From assembly GCA_963765815.1 (NCBI GenBank), contig CAVXXT010000007.1, positions 496,001-560,000 on the forward strand: a stretch of DNA of 64,000 nucleotides. Reading direction: 5' to 3'. The translations under genes were made by a program, and so were the position numbers. The stretch is from DATLNF01 sp963765815. GTDB lineage: Bacteria; Actinomycetota; Actinomycetes; BP-191. Below the pieces are notes generated by a model that was not told the DNA's origin, did not search any database, and worked only from the letters and a program-made list of their open reading frames with translations. Below are positions 1-8,364 of this stretch, one piece after another. Numbering within the stretch: position 1 is the first letter of the stretch; each line of letters begins with the position of its first letter.

Positions 1-43
1 TGCGGGCAGGTCGACCGGGTATGCGCCGCGAAGTCGGAGCCTC

Positions 44-1732
44 ATGAGACGACGTCACCTCCCCGGTCGGCTGCGCGCGCTCCTCGGCGTGGTGGCGGTC
101 GCCGGCGCACTCCTCGCCGTGCCCGCGCACGCCGTGCCCGCACCCGAGGGCTACACCTACACCGACATGTGGTTCACGTCGTTCGACGGCACCCAGCTGC
201 ACGCCGGCGTCTTCCTGCCGAACGACCGCAAGGACGACGAGCGGCACCCGGTGCTGCTGACGTCGACGCCATACACGTCCCCGCGCGGCGGAGCCTCCGG
301 CACGAACATGACCGGGCCGACGATCCGCTTCCCGGAGATGTTCGAGCACGCGGCGTGGCGCAAGGGCCGCTGGGCCTACGTGCAGGTCGACGTGCGCGGC
401 TTCGGCGGCTCCGGCGGCTGCTTCCAGTACTACATGCCCGACGAGGCGCAGGACGTGAAGGTCGCGGTCGAGTGGGCCGCCGACCAGCCCTGGTCGACCG
501 GCAAGGTCGGCATGTGGGGCAAGTCGTACGACGCGGCGCAGCAGGTGCTCGCGCTGGCCAGCCGGCCCCGCGGTCTCGCCGCGACCGTCATCCAGTCGCC
601 GGGGCTCTCGTCGTACACCGCGCTCTGGATGAACGGCGTCCACTACGACCTCCCCGGTCGCTACCTGACCTCGCCGACGTACGCCGTCGACGACCTCGCG
701 CCGACGCAGAACCAGGACAACCTCACGTCGCCGGAGTACGCCGCCGCGACCGCGAGCGGCTACACCGCCGACCCGACCTGCCGCACCGATGCCTTCGTCG
801 GGATGAACGCGGTGGCCGACCGCAACGCGCCGTTCTGGATGGGCAAGGAGCCGTACTTCGGCGCGAAGGGCTCGACCGTGCCGACGTTCTGGTCGCACGG
901 GTTCTGGGACGCCAACACCCGCCCGGTGCACCTCGACATCTGGAGCTCGCTGCGCGGGCCGAAGCAGGCGTGGTTCGGGCAGTACACCCATGTGCGCGGG
1001 CACGAGGAAGGCGTCGGCCGTGAGGGCTTCCTCGACGAGTCGGTGCGCTTCCTCGACCGCTACGTCCGCGGCGTGAAGGTCGCCAAGAAGGACCCGGTCA
1101 TCACCGTGCAGGAGGGCAACGGCGACGGTCGCTGGCGGACCGAGACGCAGTGGCCGCCGGCCGACGCGAAGCCGTGGACGATGCCGCTGCGCGCCGGCAG
1201 CTACGTCGACACCCAGGGCAACACCGGCGACGGCTCGAGCGCCGGGCAGGGGCACTGGTCGGTGACTGCGCCGCTGCCGTACGCCGCCCACCTCGCGGGT
1301 GAGCCGCAGCTGAGCGCGGAGGTGACGACGGTCGCACCGAGCGCGCAGGTGATCGCCCACCTCTACGACATCGACGAGAACGGCACGGCGACCTTGGTCA
1401 CGCGCGGCGCCTTCGCGTCGCTGCGCACGGGCGACATCACGGCGGCGTACCGGCTCTACCCGCAGGACTGGGTGTTCGGCGCGGGGCATCGCATCGGGTT
1501 GCACCTGTCGGCGGCGGACGGCAGCTGGTGGGCGCCGCCGGTCACCCAGACGACGGTCACGGTCAACGGCGGATCGGTGACCCTGCCGCTGCTCGGCATC
1601 GTCCGCGACAAGCACGTGGCCGGCGACATCAGCGACGGGATGAGCGGCTCGCCGTTCGACGTCGATAGCACGACCCTCGACGAGGCGACCGTCGAGACCG
1701 CGCCGCCCCCGAAGCAGCGCCGCCGAGGCTGA
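44..1732 (+). CDS. Secreted CocE/NonD-family alpha/beta hydrolase (X-Pro dipeptidyl-peptidase-like)
   Basis: The 562-residue protein has a Sec signal peptide (basic start, hydrophobic 11-29, AHA-V cleavage near residue 30). The hydrolase core follows: an RGFGGSGG strand-loop near 119 and the nucleophile elbow GKSYDA with Ser161. The likely acid is the Asp in GFWDANTRP (about 290), and the likely His lies in QYTHVRGHEE (about 315). From about 380 a beta-sandwich of the X-Pro dipeptidyl-peptidase C-terminal type follows. The family cleaves acyl, ester or X-Pro bonds; the substrate cannot be read from sequence. It is convergent with lysC. The only oddity is a proline/arginine-rich tail. Confidence 0.85.
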   Translation: MRRRHLPGRLRALLGVVAVAGALLAVPAHAVPAPEGYTYTDMWFTSFDGTQLHAGVFLPNDRKDDERHPVLLTSTPYTSPRGGASGTNMTGPTIRFPEMFEHAAWRKGRWAYVQVDVRGFGGSGGCFQYYMPDEAQDVKVAVEWAADQPWSTGKVGMWGKSYDAAQQVLALASRPRGLAATVIQSPGLSSYTALWMNGVHYDLPGRYLTSPTYAVDDLAPTQNQDNLTSPEYAAATASGYTADPTCRTDAFVGMNAVADRNAPFWMGKEPYFGAKGSTVPTFWSHGFWDANTRPVHLDIWSSLRGPKQAWFGQYTHVRGHEEGVGREGFLDESVRFLDRYVRGVKVAKKDPVITVQEGNGDGRWRTETQWPPADAKPWTMPLRAGSYVDTQGNTGDGSSAGQGHWSVTAPLPYAAHLAGEPQLSAEVTTVAPSAQVIAHLYDIDENGTATLVTRGAFASLRTGDITAAYRLYPQDWVFGAGHRIGLHLSAADGSWWAPPVTQTTVTVNGGSVTLPLLGIVRDKHVAGDISDGMSGSPFDVDSTTLDEATVETAPPPKQRRRG

Positions 1733-1740
1733 ACCCCCCG

Positions 1741-1813
1741 CGACTTCACCCAGCTGGACGTCGTGAATTGCCTGTCTAGGAGCCCGAACTCGACGTGGGA
1801 GTGGGTGAAGTCG
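1741..1813. repeat. Nested inverted repeat between convergent genes
   Basis: Perfect 12-bp arms CGACTTCACCCA (1741-1752) and TGGGTGAAGTCG (1802-1813) enclose a second pair, ACGTCG/CGACGT. The element fills most of the gap between two convergent genes, so it could act as a bidirectional terminator. No T-tract follows, and it also resembles the other intergenic palindromes of this window. Confidence 0.65.
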
Positions 1814-1827
1814 AGATTGTCAGGCGA

Positions 1828-2352
1828 CTAGCGGCCGGTGCCGCCGTGGACCTCGGCGAGCTCGCCGGTCGGGGCGTCGAGGTCGAACGCCGAGTGGATC
1901 GCGCGCACCGCAGCGGGTACGTCGGTGTCGCGGCAGACCACGGAGATGCGGATCGACGACGTCGAGATCATCTCCAGGTTGACGCCGGCGTCGGCGAGCG
2001 CGCCGAACATCGTCGCCGAGACGCCGGGGTGCGACTTCATGCCGGCGCCGATCAGCGACACCTTGCCGATGTGGTCGTCGTACAGCAGCGACTCGAAGCC
2101 GATGGTGTCCTTGATCTTGTCCAGCGCGCCCATCGCGACCGAGCCGTCGGACTTGGGCAGCGTGAACGAGATGTCGGTGCGACCGGTCGCGGCCTGGGAG
2201 ATGTTCTGCACGATCATGTCGATGTTGATCTCGGCGTCGGCCAGCGCGCGGAAGATCGCGGCCGCCTCGCCGGGCTTGTCGGGTACGCCGACGACGGTGA
2301 CCTTCGCCTCGGTGACGTCGTGAGCGACGCCGCTGATGATCGCCTGCTCCAT
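1828..2352 (-). other. Probable internal start: aspartokinase beta subunit
   Basis: In-frame ATG at 2352 (Met250 of LysC) begins MEQAIISGVAHD and is preceded by a purine-rich GAGGAAGAGG about eight bases upstream. In Corynebacterium glutamicum and Bacillus the same position starts a separately translated regulatory beta subunit made of the ACT domains, giving an alpha2beta2 enzyme. The matching residue number and a good ribosome binding site inside the coding region support the same arrangement here. Confidence 0.65.
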
Positions 2353-3099
2353 GGTCGCTGCCTCTTCCTCGCTGACGATCAGGGTCCCCTGCGCACTCGT
2401 GAACGAGGAGCGCACGTGGATGGTGATGCCGTGGTTGCGGGCGTACTCGACGCAGCGCAGCATCAGCACCTTCGCGCCGGACGCGGCCATCTCGAGCATC
2501 TCCTCGTAGGAGACGACCGGCAGCTTGCGCGCGGTGGGCACCATGCGCGGGTCGGCGGAGTAGACCCCGTCGACGTCGGTGTAGATCTCGCAGACCTCGG
2601 CGTGCAGCGCGCCGGCCAGCGCGACCGCCGTGGTGTCCGAGCCGCCGCGACCGAGGGTGGTGATGTCCTTCGACTCGACGCTGACACCCTGGAAGCCGGC
2701 GACGATGACGATCGCGCCCTCGTCGAGCGCGGTGCGGATCCGGCCCGGCGTGACGTCGAGGATGCGCGCCTTGCCGTGCTTGGCGTCGGTGATGATCCCG
2801 GCCTGCGACCCGGTGAACGACTTGGCCTCGTGGCCGAGGTTGCCGATCGCCATCGCGAGCAGCGCCATCGAGATGCGCTCGCCGGCGGTCAGCAGCATGT
2901 CCATCTCGCGGCCGCCCGGCAGCGGCGCGACCTGGTGCGCCAGGTCGATCAGCTCGTCGGTCGTGTCGCCCATCGCGGAGACGACCACGACGACCTCGTT
3001 GCCCGCGCGTCTGGCCTCGACCACCCGCTCGGCCACGCGCTTGATCCGCTCGGCGTCGGCCACGGAGGAGCCGCCGTACTTCTGCACGACGAGCGGCAC
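1828..3099 (-). CDS. lysC: Aspartate kinase (alpha subunit)
   Basis: Aspartokinase phosphorylates L-aspartate, the first step towards lysine, threonine, methionine and diaminopimelate. The 423-residue protein opens with the kinase signature VQKYGGSSV (5-13). It has the GRGGSDTTA nucleotide-binding loop near 150 and the TDVDGV segment near 175, then two ACT domains from about 265 that normally bind the feedback inhibitors Lys/Thr. Length and order match the actinobacterial enzyme. Unlike in corynebacteria and mycobacteria, no asd gene lies downstream; the next gene is a convergent hydrolase. The start ATG 3099 lies behind a purine-rich stretch (gagggagggtcc). Confidence 0.95.
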   Translation of the reverse strand: MPLVVQKYGGSSVADAERIKRVAERVVEARRAGNEVVVVVSAMGDTTDELIDLAHQVAPLPGGREMDMLLTAGERISMALLAMAIGNLGHEAKSFTGSQAGIITDAKHGKARILDVTPGRIRTALDEGAIVIVAGFQGVSVESKDITTLGRGGSDTTAVALAGALHAEVCEIYTDVDGVYSADPRMVPTARKLPVVSYEEMLEMAASGAKVLMLRCVEYARNHGITIHVRSSFTSAQGTLIVSEEEAATMEQAIISGVAHDVTEAKVTVVGVPDKPGEAAAIFRALADAEINIDMIVQNISQAATGRTDISFTLPKSDGSVAMGALDKIKDTIGFESLLYDDHIGKVSLIGAGMKSHPGVSATMFGALADAGVNLEMISTSSIRISVVCRDTDVPAAVRAIHSAFDLDAPTGELAEVHGGTGR

Positions 3100-3167
3100 G
3101 GACCCTCCCTCTGTCGGGCGACGTGAGCGGCGGTGGAGCAGCCGAGTCTACCGGCGCACCACTCCCG

Positions 3168-3216
3168 TTCTGTGTCCGCGTGCGCGGCGCGCTGCCGCTC
3201 GGGACCGGACACAGAA
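3168..3216. repeat. Intergenic palindromic repeat A, copy 1
   Basis: A 49-bp unit with perfect 11-bp arms TTCTGTGTCCG and CGGACACAGAA and a GC-rich loop. It is repeated almost base for base at 3255-3303, 87 bp away. The pair lies between the lysC start and the lipoprotein start. It looks like a REP-type (repetitive extragenic palindrome) doublet rather than coding sequence. Confidence 0.8.
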
Positions 3217-3254
3217 ACGGAGTGAGCCGGAGAGGCAACTGCCGGCCACCGCTG

Positions 3255-3303
3255 TTCTGTGTCCGCGTGCGCGGCGCGCTGCCGCTCGGAACCGGACACA
3301 GAA
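3255..3303. repeat. Intergenic palindromic repeat A, copy 2
   Basis: Second copy of the 49-bp palindrome, in the same orientation, differing from copy 1 at only one position (ctcgga against ctcggg). Its position argues that the downstream lipoprotein starts at 3346, not within the repeat. Confidence 0.8.
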
Positions 3304-3345
3304 ACGACCGAGCTGGGCGTCCTCCGGCGTGACAGCATCTTGCGG

Positions 3346-4101
3346 GTGAGGACATCCGCGCGCACGACAGGCACCCTCCTGGTGGGGCTGGCGATCGGTC
3401 TGTCGAGCGGCTGCAGCGACGACACGACCAAGGACCCCACGCCGGTCGCGTCCGACGCGCTGAGCGGGGCGCAGCGGCGGCTCGCCGAGCTGGCCGGACT
3501 CGCGGCGTCGGCGTCGTACGACGTCACCTATGCGCTCGACGCGCGCACCGGAGACAAGGGCACCATCCGCATCGTCGCCGCGCCGCCGAGCTATCGCGTC
3601 GACGTGACCGTCGGGGGCGGGAAGCCGTCGACGTTCATCGACCGCGACGGGACCGTCGTCTCGTGCACCTCGACGGCGGGCAAGGCGTCGTGCTTCCTGG
3701 TCGCGCGGCCGGGCGAGCAGGTGCCGGAGCTGTTCGACCCCGGGGTGCAACGCCTCTTCTCCGACGCGGTCGCCGACCTCGCGGCCAACCCCGAGCGGTA
3801 CGCCGTCCAGACGTCGTCGGCGACCCCGTTGAATGACGCGGAGTGCTTCGACGTGCGACGGGTCGAGCCGTCGGCGTCGGGCTCGGCGAGCGCGTCTCCC
3901 CCGTCGCTGCCGACGGCGGACCCGACCGGGTTCGAGACCGGGCGCTACTGCTTCGGCGCGGACGGCGTGCTGACCCGGCTCGAGGTCTCGACCGGGACGC
4001 TCACCCTGGCCTCGCGCGGACCGACGCCGCTGCCAACCGCGTTCGACCCGCCGGCGACGCCGATCGCCCTCCCCGACCTCCCGAGCGCGACCCCGTCCTA
4101 G
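3346..4101 (+). CDS. Putative secreted lipoprotein of unknown function
   Basis: Start GTG 3346 was chosen because the upstream in-frame extension runs through repeat A. From there the protein (251 aa) has a short basic start, a hydrophobic stretch and a cleavage box ending S-S-G-C near residue 23, then a D/T/K-rich linker, as in actinobacterial lipoproteins. The mature part is beta-rich (YDVTYALDARTGDKGTIRI) with a Cys pair (SCTSTAGKASC) and two later Cys (ECFD, RYCF), then a Pro/Thr-rich tail. It resembles the general LppX/LprG-like lipoprotein style, but no specific family is recognised. Expected on the outer face of the membrane. Confidence 0.65.
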   Translation: MRTSARTTGTLLVGLAIGLSSGCSDDTTKDPTPVASDALSGAQRRLAELAGLAASASYDVTYALDARTGDKGTIRIVAAPPSYRVDVTVGGGKPSTFIDRDGTVVSCTSTAGKASCFLVARPGEQVPELFDPGVQRLFSDAVADLAANPERYAVQTSSATPLNDAECFDVRRVEPSASGSASASPPSLPTADPTGFETGRYCFGADGVLTRLEVSTGTLTLASRGPTPLPTAFDPPATPIALPDLPSATPS

Positions 4102-4106
4102 ACCGC

Positions 4107-4160
4107 CGCAGGTGTGAGCGCCCGACACCTCACGCGTGCGGGGCTGTACTCACACCTGCG
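4107..4160. repeat. Intergenic palindromic repeat B, copy 1
   Basis: Arms CGCAGGTGTGAG and CTCACACCTGCG (12 bp, perfect) enclose a loop centred on CACGCGTG. It starts six bases after the lipoprotein stop. The same unit recurs at 4181-4234. Confidence 0.8.
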
Positions 4161-4180
4161 CGAGGGGCGCCACCGATCTG

Positions 4181-4234
4181 AGCAGGTGTGAGCGCCCGAC
4201 ACCTCACGCGTGCGGGGCTGTACTCACACCTGCG
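4181..4234. repeat. Intergenic palindromic repeat B, copy 2
   Basis: Second copy of the unit in direct orientation, identical from GCAGGTGTGAG to CTCACACCTGCG. The two copies fill the space between the convergent lipoprotein and recR genes and may also stop transcription from both sides. Confidence 0.8.
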
Positions 4235-4261
4235 GGTGGGCTGCTTCAGCCGCCCCCGGCA

Positions 4262-4861
4262 TCAGACGTCGAGGAGGCGGCGGCCTTCGAAGGCGCGGCC
4301 CAAGGTGACCTCGTCGGCGTACTCGAGGTCGCCGCCGACCGGCAGTCCGCTGGCGAGGCGGGTGACGCGCAGGTCCATCGGCTTCACCAGGCGCGCGAGG
4401 TACGTCGCCGTCGCCTCGCCCTCGAGGTTGGGGTCGGTCGCGATGATCACCTCGGTCACGGTGTTGTCGCTGAGCCGCACCATCAGCTCGCGGATGCGCA
4501 GGTCGTCCGGGCCGACGCCCTCGATCGGGCTGATCGCGCCGCCGAGCACGTGGTAGCGCCCGCGGAACTCGCGGGTCTTCTCGATCGCGACGACGTCCTT
4601 CGGCTCCTCGACGACGCAGATCGCGGTGAGGTCGCGTCGCGGGTCACGGCAGATCCGGCACTCCTCCTGCTCCGCGACGTTGAAGCAGGTCTTGCAGAAG
4701 CGCACCTTGTCCTTGACCTCGGTCAGTGCGGCGACGAGGCGGCGTACGTCAGCCGGGTCGGCCTGCAGCAGGTGGAAGGCGATCCGCTGCGCGCTCTTGG
4801 GCCCGACGCCGGGCAGCCGGCCGAGCTCGTCGATGAGGTCCTGGACCGGGCCTTCGTACAC
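4262..4861 (-). CDS. recR: Recombination mediator RecR
   Basis: RecR works with RecF/RecO to load RecA on gapped DNA. The 199-residue protein has the family order: N-terminal helix-hairpin-helix (LGRLPGVGPKSAQRIAFHLL, 13-32), a four-Cys zinc finger (C56, C59, C68, C71) and a Toprim domain from about 79 (VVEEPKDV, later ATDPNLEGEATATYLA). Length is normal. It lies 3 bp after the ybaB stop and shares the dnaX-ybaB-recR order conserved in many bacteria, so it is likely co-transcribed from upstream of dnaX. Confidence 0.96.
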   Translation of the reverse strand: MYEGPVQDLIDELGRLPGVGPKSAQRIAFHLLQADPADVRRLVAALTEVKDKVRFCKTCFNVAEQEECRICRDPRRDLTAICVVEEPKDVVAIEKTREFRGRYHVLGGAISPIEGVGPDDLRIRELMVRLSDNTVTEVIIATDPNLEGEATATYLARLVKPMDLRVTRLASGLPVGGDLEYADEVTLGRAFEGRRLLDV

Positions 4862-4864
4862 CCG

Positions 4865-5194
4865 CTACATCAGCCCCGGGATGCCCATGCCGCCGGCCAG
4901 CGGGCCCATCTTCTGGGCCTGCAGGTCGGCGACGGCAGCGTTGGCGTCGCGGACCGCGGCGACGATCAGGTCCTGCAGCGTCTCGACGTCGTCGGGGTCG
5001 ACGACGCTCGGGTTGATCGCGATCGACTGCAGGTCGCCGGAGCCGAGCACCGTGACGGTCACCAGGCCGTTGCCCGCGGTGCCGCTGACCTCGGTCTGCG
5101 CGAGCTCCTCCTGCGCAGCGAGCATCTGCTGCTGCATCTTCTGCGCCTGCTTCATGAGCTGCTGCATGTTGGGCTGGCCGGCCGGCGGTCGCAT
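4865..5194 (-). CDS. YbaB/EbfC-family nucleoid-associated protein
   Basis: This 109-residue protein has the YbaB signature: a long amphipathic helix rich in Met/Gln (MQQLMKQAQKMQQQMLAAQEEL, about 10-31), a beta sheet (VSGTAGNGLVTVTVLGSGDLQSIAI) and a C-terminal helix. The family forms dimers that bind DNA without strong sequence preference and is encoded between dnaX and recR, as here. The gap to dnaX is 31 bp. Confidence 0.93.
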   Translation of the reverse strand: MRPPAGQPNMQQLMKQAQKMQQQMLAAQEELAQTEVSGTAGNGLVTVTVLGSGDLQSIAINPSVVDPDDVETLQDLIVAAVRDANAAVADLQAQKMGPLAGGMGIPGLM

Positions 5195-5225
5195 GTGGGG
5201 CCTTCTCTCGAGAGTTCGGGGTGGG

Positions 5226-7133
5226 CTACTCGCCGTCGCGCCGGCTGATCACCTGCGCGCCGAGACCGGAGCGCAGCAGCGCGACAGCAGGATCTTCCTC
5301 CGTACGCCGCGGCGCCGCCTGCTCCGCCGCGCCGCCTTCCGACTCCGGCTCGGGCTCCGGCTCGTCGCCGGGCGCGAAGTCCTCGGTCGCCGCGGGCACG
5401 GGCGCCGCGGGTCGGGGGGCAGCCACCGCGGCGTCGGCGGCGCGCGCGTCGTCGACGCACTCGCCGGCCTCGTCCTTGAAGACCGCCTTGACCTTCCAGG
5501 TCACCCCGAGCACGTCGCGCAGCGCGGCCGCGACGTTGTCGGGGTGGGCGTCCTTCTCGAAGATCCCCACCAGCGGGCTGTCCTTGAAGCACAGCGTCAG
5601 CTCGGTGCTGGTCACGGCGGTGACGCTCGCGTTGAGCAGCAGGGCGCGGGTGGTCTTGCTCCGCTTGGACAGCGCGTCGAGCACCTGCTCCCACACCCGC
5701 CGTACGGCGGCCGCGTCGACGTCGCCGGACGCGACGACGGGCTCTGCGGTCGGCTGTGGACTGACCACAGGATCATCGGTTGATGGGGCGGGCGGGGGCG
5801 ACGGCTCGGCGACGGACTCGGCAACCTCGACGACCGGCTCGGAGACGGGCGCGATAGTCGGCGCGGACGCGACCGGCGCGGCGGGCGCGACGGGCGCCGG
5901 ACGGGACACGCGCGGAGCGGGAGGCGCGGCAGGGGCGACAGCGGGGACGGCGACCGGCAGCGCGCCGGTGTCGCCGGCGATGCCGAGGCGCAGCTCGAGC
6001 CGGTCGAGCCGGGCCATCGTCGCGGCCTCGTCGGTCGCGGCGGCCGGCAGCAGGATCCGCGCGCAGACCAGCTCGAGAGTGAGCCGCGGGCTCGTCGTAC
6101 CCCGCATCTCGGTGAGGCCGGCGTAGAGCAGATCGGCGGCGCGGGACAGCTCGCCGGCGCCGAGGACGCCGGCCTGCTGCGCGAGGCGCGAGCCGGAGTC
6201 GGGCGGGCAGTCGAGGATGCCCTTGTCGATCGCGTCCGGCACCCGCTGGATGACGATCAGGTCCTTGAACCGGTCGAGCAGGTCGCTGGCGAAGCGGCGC
6301 GGGTCGTGGCCGGCCTCGATGACCCGGGAAATGACGTCGAAGACCGCGCCGCCGTCGCGCGCAGCGACCGCGTCGACCAGCTCGTCGATCAGCGCGCTGT
6401 CGGTGACGCCGAGCAGGTCGCGCGCGAGCTCGTAGGTCACACCGGCGTCGCCGGCCCCGGCCATCAGCTGGTCGAGCACGCTCAGCGCGTCACGGGCCGA
6501 GCCGCTCCCCGCGCGGACGACGAGCTGCAGCGCGCGCGGGTCGATGTCGACCTTCTCCCACGCGCAGACGTCGGTGAGCAGCGTTGCCAGCTGCTTCGGC
6601 GGGATGAGCCGGAACGGGTAGTGGTGGGTGCGCGACTTGATGGTCGCGATCACCTTGTCCGGCTCGGTCGTCGCGAAGACGAACTTCAGGTGGTCCGGCG
6701 GCTCCTCGACCAGCTTGAGGAGCGCGTTGAAGCCCTCGCGCGAGACCATGTGCGCCTCGTCGACGATGTAGACCTTGAACCGCGCGGACACCGGGGAGAA
6801 GAACGCCCGCTCGCGCAGGTCGCGCGCGTCGTCGACGCCGCCGTGGCTCGCCGCGTCGATCTCGACGACGTCGAGGCTGGAGCCGTTCTCGATCGCGACG
6901 CACTGGTCGCAGGTGCCGCACGGGTCCGGCGTCGGCCCCTGCTCGCAGTTGAGCGACCGGGCCAGGATGCGCGCGCTGGAGGTCTTGCCGCAGCCGCGCG
7001 GGCCGGAGAAGAGGTAGGCGTGGTGGACGCGGTCGTTGCGCAGCGCCTGCATCAGCGGCTCGGTGACGTGCTCCTGGCCGACCAGCTCCGCGAACGTCCT
7101 GGACCGGTACTTGCGGTAGAGCGCGAGCGCCAC
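5226..7133 (-). CDS. dnaX: DNA polymerase III subunit gamma/tau
   Basis: This is the clamp-loader ATPase of the replicase. The 635-residue protein has Walker A GPRGCGKTSS (44-53), a four-Cys zinc module (C63, C72, C75, C78), DEAH Walker B (VYIVDEAHM) and the sensor/SRC segment GSARDALSVLDQ. A Pro/Ala/Val-rich linker (about 380-470) precedes the C-terminal tau domain. No obvious frameshift slippery run was noticed, so only the full-length form is assumed. It is first gene of dnaX-ybaB-recR; the SRP RNA lies just upstream on the same strand. Confidence 0.96.
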   Translation of the reverse strand: MALALYRKYRSRTFAELVGQEHVTEPLMQALRNDRVHHAYLFSGPRGCGKTSSARILARSLNCEQGPTPDPCGTCDQCVAIENGSSLDVVEIDAASHGGVDDARDLRERAFFSPVSARFKVYIVDEAHMVSREGFNALLKLVEEPPDHLKFVFATTEPDKVIATIKSRTHHYPFRLIPPKQLATLLTDVCAWEKVDIDPRALQLVVRAGSGSARDALSVLDQLMAGAGDAGVTYELARDLLGVTDSALIDELVDAVAARDGGAVFDVISRVIEAGHDPRRFASDLLDRFKDLIVIQRVPDAIDKGILDCPPDSGSRLAQQAGVLGAGELSRAADLLYAGLTEMRGTTSPRLTLELVCARILLPAAATDEAATMARLDRLELRLGIAGDTGALPVAVPAVAPAAPPAPRVSRPAPVAPAAPVASAPTIAPVSEPVVEVAESVAEPSPPPAPSTDDPVVSPQPTAEPVVASGDVDAAAVRRVWEQVLDALSKRSKTTRALLLNASVTAVTSTELTLCFKDSPLVGIFEKDAHPDNVAAALRDVLGVTWKVKAVFKDEAGECVDDARAADAAVAAPRPAAPVPAATEDFAPGDEPEPEPESEGGAAEQAAPRRTEEDPAVALLRSGLGAQVISRRDGE

Positions 7134-7158
7134 GAGACCGTCCCCAGATCCTCGAATA

Positions 7159-7250
7159 AGGACCCCCCGCGCACCCGCCAGAGCCCGCTTATCCTTGCTG
7201 CCTTCCGGCCCTGGGGAGGTTCACAGGATGTACGCCGCGCGAGGGGTCTG
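7159..7250 (-). ncRNA. ffs: Small signal recognition particle RNA (4.5S type)
   Basis: Read on the minus strand, the sequence contains the SRP RNA domain IV core: GTGAACCTCCCCAGGGCCGG followed by AAGGCAGCAAGGATAAGC, with the GGAA-type tetraloop region and asymmetric loop. The ends pair (GACCCCTCGCGC with GCGCGGGGGGTC, about 7237-7248 and 7161-7172). Its place just upstream of dnaX on the same strand is the usual actinobacterial arrangement. The exact ends are approximate. Confidence 0.93.
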
Positions 7251-7308
7251 CGAGCCAGTCTAATCGGGTGGCGGACAGCCCCGTCATCCCCCGGGGGAGA
7301 CTGGGCGG

Positions 7309-8217
7309 GTGATCGACGTACTCGCGCACGAGTCCTGGTTCGTGGACCACCCGCGGCGGTTCCCGGTCGAGTGGGATCGCCTCGGCGACGTCGCCACCCT
7401 GGTCGCCGTCGCGGTCGCCGCGGTGTCCTGCCTGGTGTTCTGGTACGTCGACCGCCGGTGGGGCGAGCCGCGGCTGCGCCGGCTCGACGTCCTGGTCCGA
7501 ATCCGGCCGTGGCTGCCGCGGCTGCTCGGCCTGCATGCCGGGTTCGCCCTGCTCGGCACCGCCCTCGACGGCGGCTACCTCGCCCCGTCGATGCGGCTCG
7601 GCGACGGCGCGGTGGCCGCGACCCTGGTCGTGGTCGAGGTGGTCACGGCGGCGATGCTGATCACCGGCTACCGCCGGCACACCGCCGCCGCGCTGCTGGT
7701 CGCGGCCGGCGTACTGGGGATCCCCTTCTTCGGCCTGCTGCCGGTGCTCGAGCGGGCCGACCTGCTCGGCATCGCGGTCTACCTCGCCTTCGCCCGCGGC
7801 CGCGGCGCGACGCCGGAGGAGAGGGCCGAGGTCAACCCGACCGCGGCCGCGGTGATGCGCGTGCTGACCGGGATCGCGCTGATCCTGCTGGCCTTCACCG
7901 AGAAGCTGCTCAACCCTGGGCTGGCCCGAGCGTTCCTCGACTTCAAGCCGACCTTCGACATCTACGCCGCGCTCGGGATCTTCACGACCGACCAGTTCAT
8001 CTGGACCGCCGCGGCGATCGAGCTGACCCTCGGCGCGCTGCTCGTCCTCGGCCGATTGCCGCGGGCGTCGGTCGTCCTGGTGGGCCTGCCGTTCAACGCC
8101 ACGTTGCCGCTGCTCGGCTGGCGGGAGCTGGTCGGGCACCTGCCGGTGTACGGCGTACTGCTGGTCGTCCTGGTCGAGGCGCAGACCAGGCGCTACCGCG
8201 CGGATCGCGCGGTCTGA
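7309..8217 (+). CDS. DoxX-like integral membrane protein
   Basis: The 302-residue protein has about eight hydrophobic segments (near 28-46, 72-90, 100-118, 125-143, 185-203, 225-245, 250-268 and 275-292). Conserved-looking features are the FTEKLLNPGLARAFL segment and short basic loops. This pattern recalls DoxX/SURF4-like proteins, but no catalytic residue is identifiable and the role is unknown. It starts with GTG 7309 with no clear Shine-Dalgarno, suggesting a leaderless or near-leaderless message, and is divergent from the SRP RNA/dnaX unit. Confidence 0.6.
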   Translation: MIDVLAHESWFVDHPRRFPVEWDRLGDVATLVAVAVAAVSCLVFWYVDRRWGEPRLRRLDVLVRIRPWLPRLLGLHAGFALLGTALDGGYLAPSMRLGDGAVAATLVVVEVVTAAMLITGYRRHTAAALLVAAGVLGIPFFGLLPVLERADLLGIAVYLAFARGRGATPEERAEVNPTAAAVMRVLTGIALILLAFTEKLLNPGLARAFLDFKPTFDIYAALGIFTTDQFIWTAAAIELTLGALLVLGRLPRASVVLVGLPFNATLPLLGWRELVGHLPVYGVLLVVLVEAQTRRYRADRAV

Positions 8218-8248
8218 GCCGCCCGGATCCTCGGCTATCCTCTCCGAC

Positions 8249-8337
8249 GGAGGATTCGCCTAGTTGGCCTATGGCGCACGCTTGGAAAGCGTGTTGGGGG
8301 CAACCCCTCGCGAGTTCGAATCTCGCATCCTCCGCCA
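8249..8337 (+). tRNA. tRNA-Ser(GGA)
   Basis: Acceptor arms GGAGGAT and ATCCTCC pair, discriminator G, CCA encoded (8335-8337). The anticodon loop CTTGGAA carries GGA at 8284-8286, there is a long variable arm (gttgggggcaacccc), and the T loop is GTTCGAATC. The long variable arm is diagnostic of serine tRNA. Confidence 0.95.
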
Positions 8338-8364
8338 CGCGTCCCACTCCGTCCGGAGGCTGCC

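Noticed and set aside
1820..3355. A 511-residue frame overlapping lysC
   Set aside because: Arg/His/Gly-rich shadow of lysC; it also reads through the palindrome repeats.
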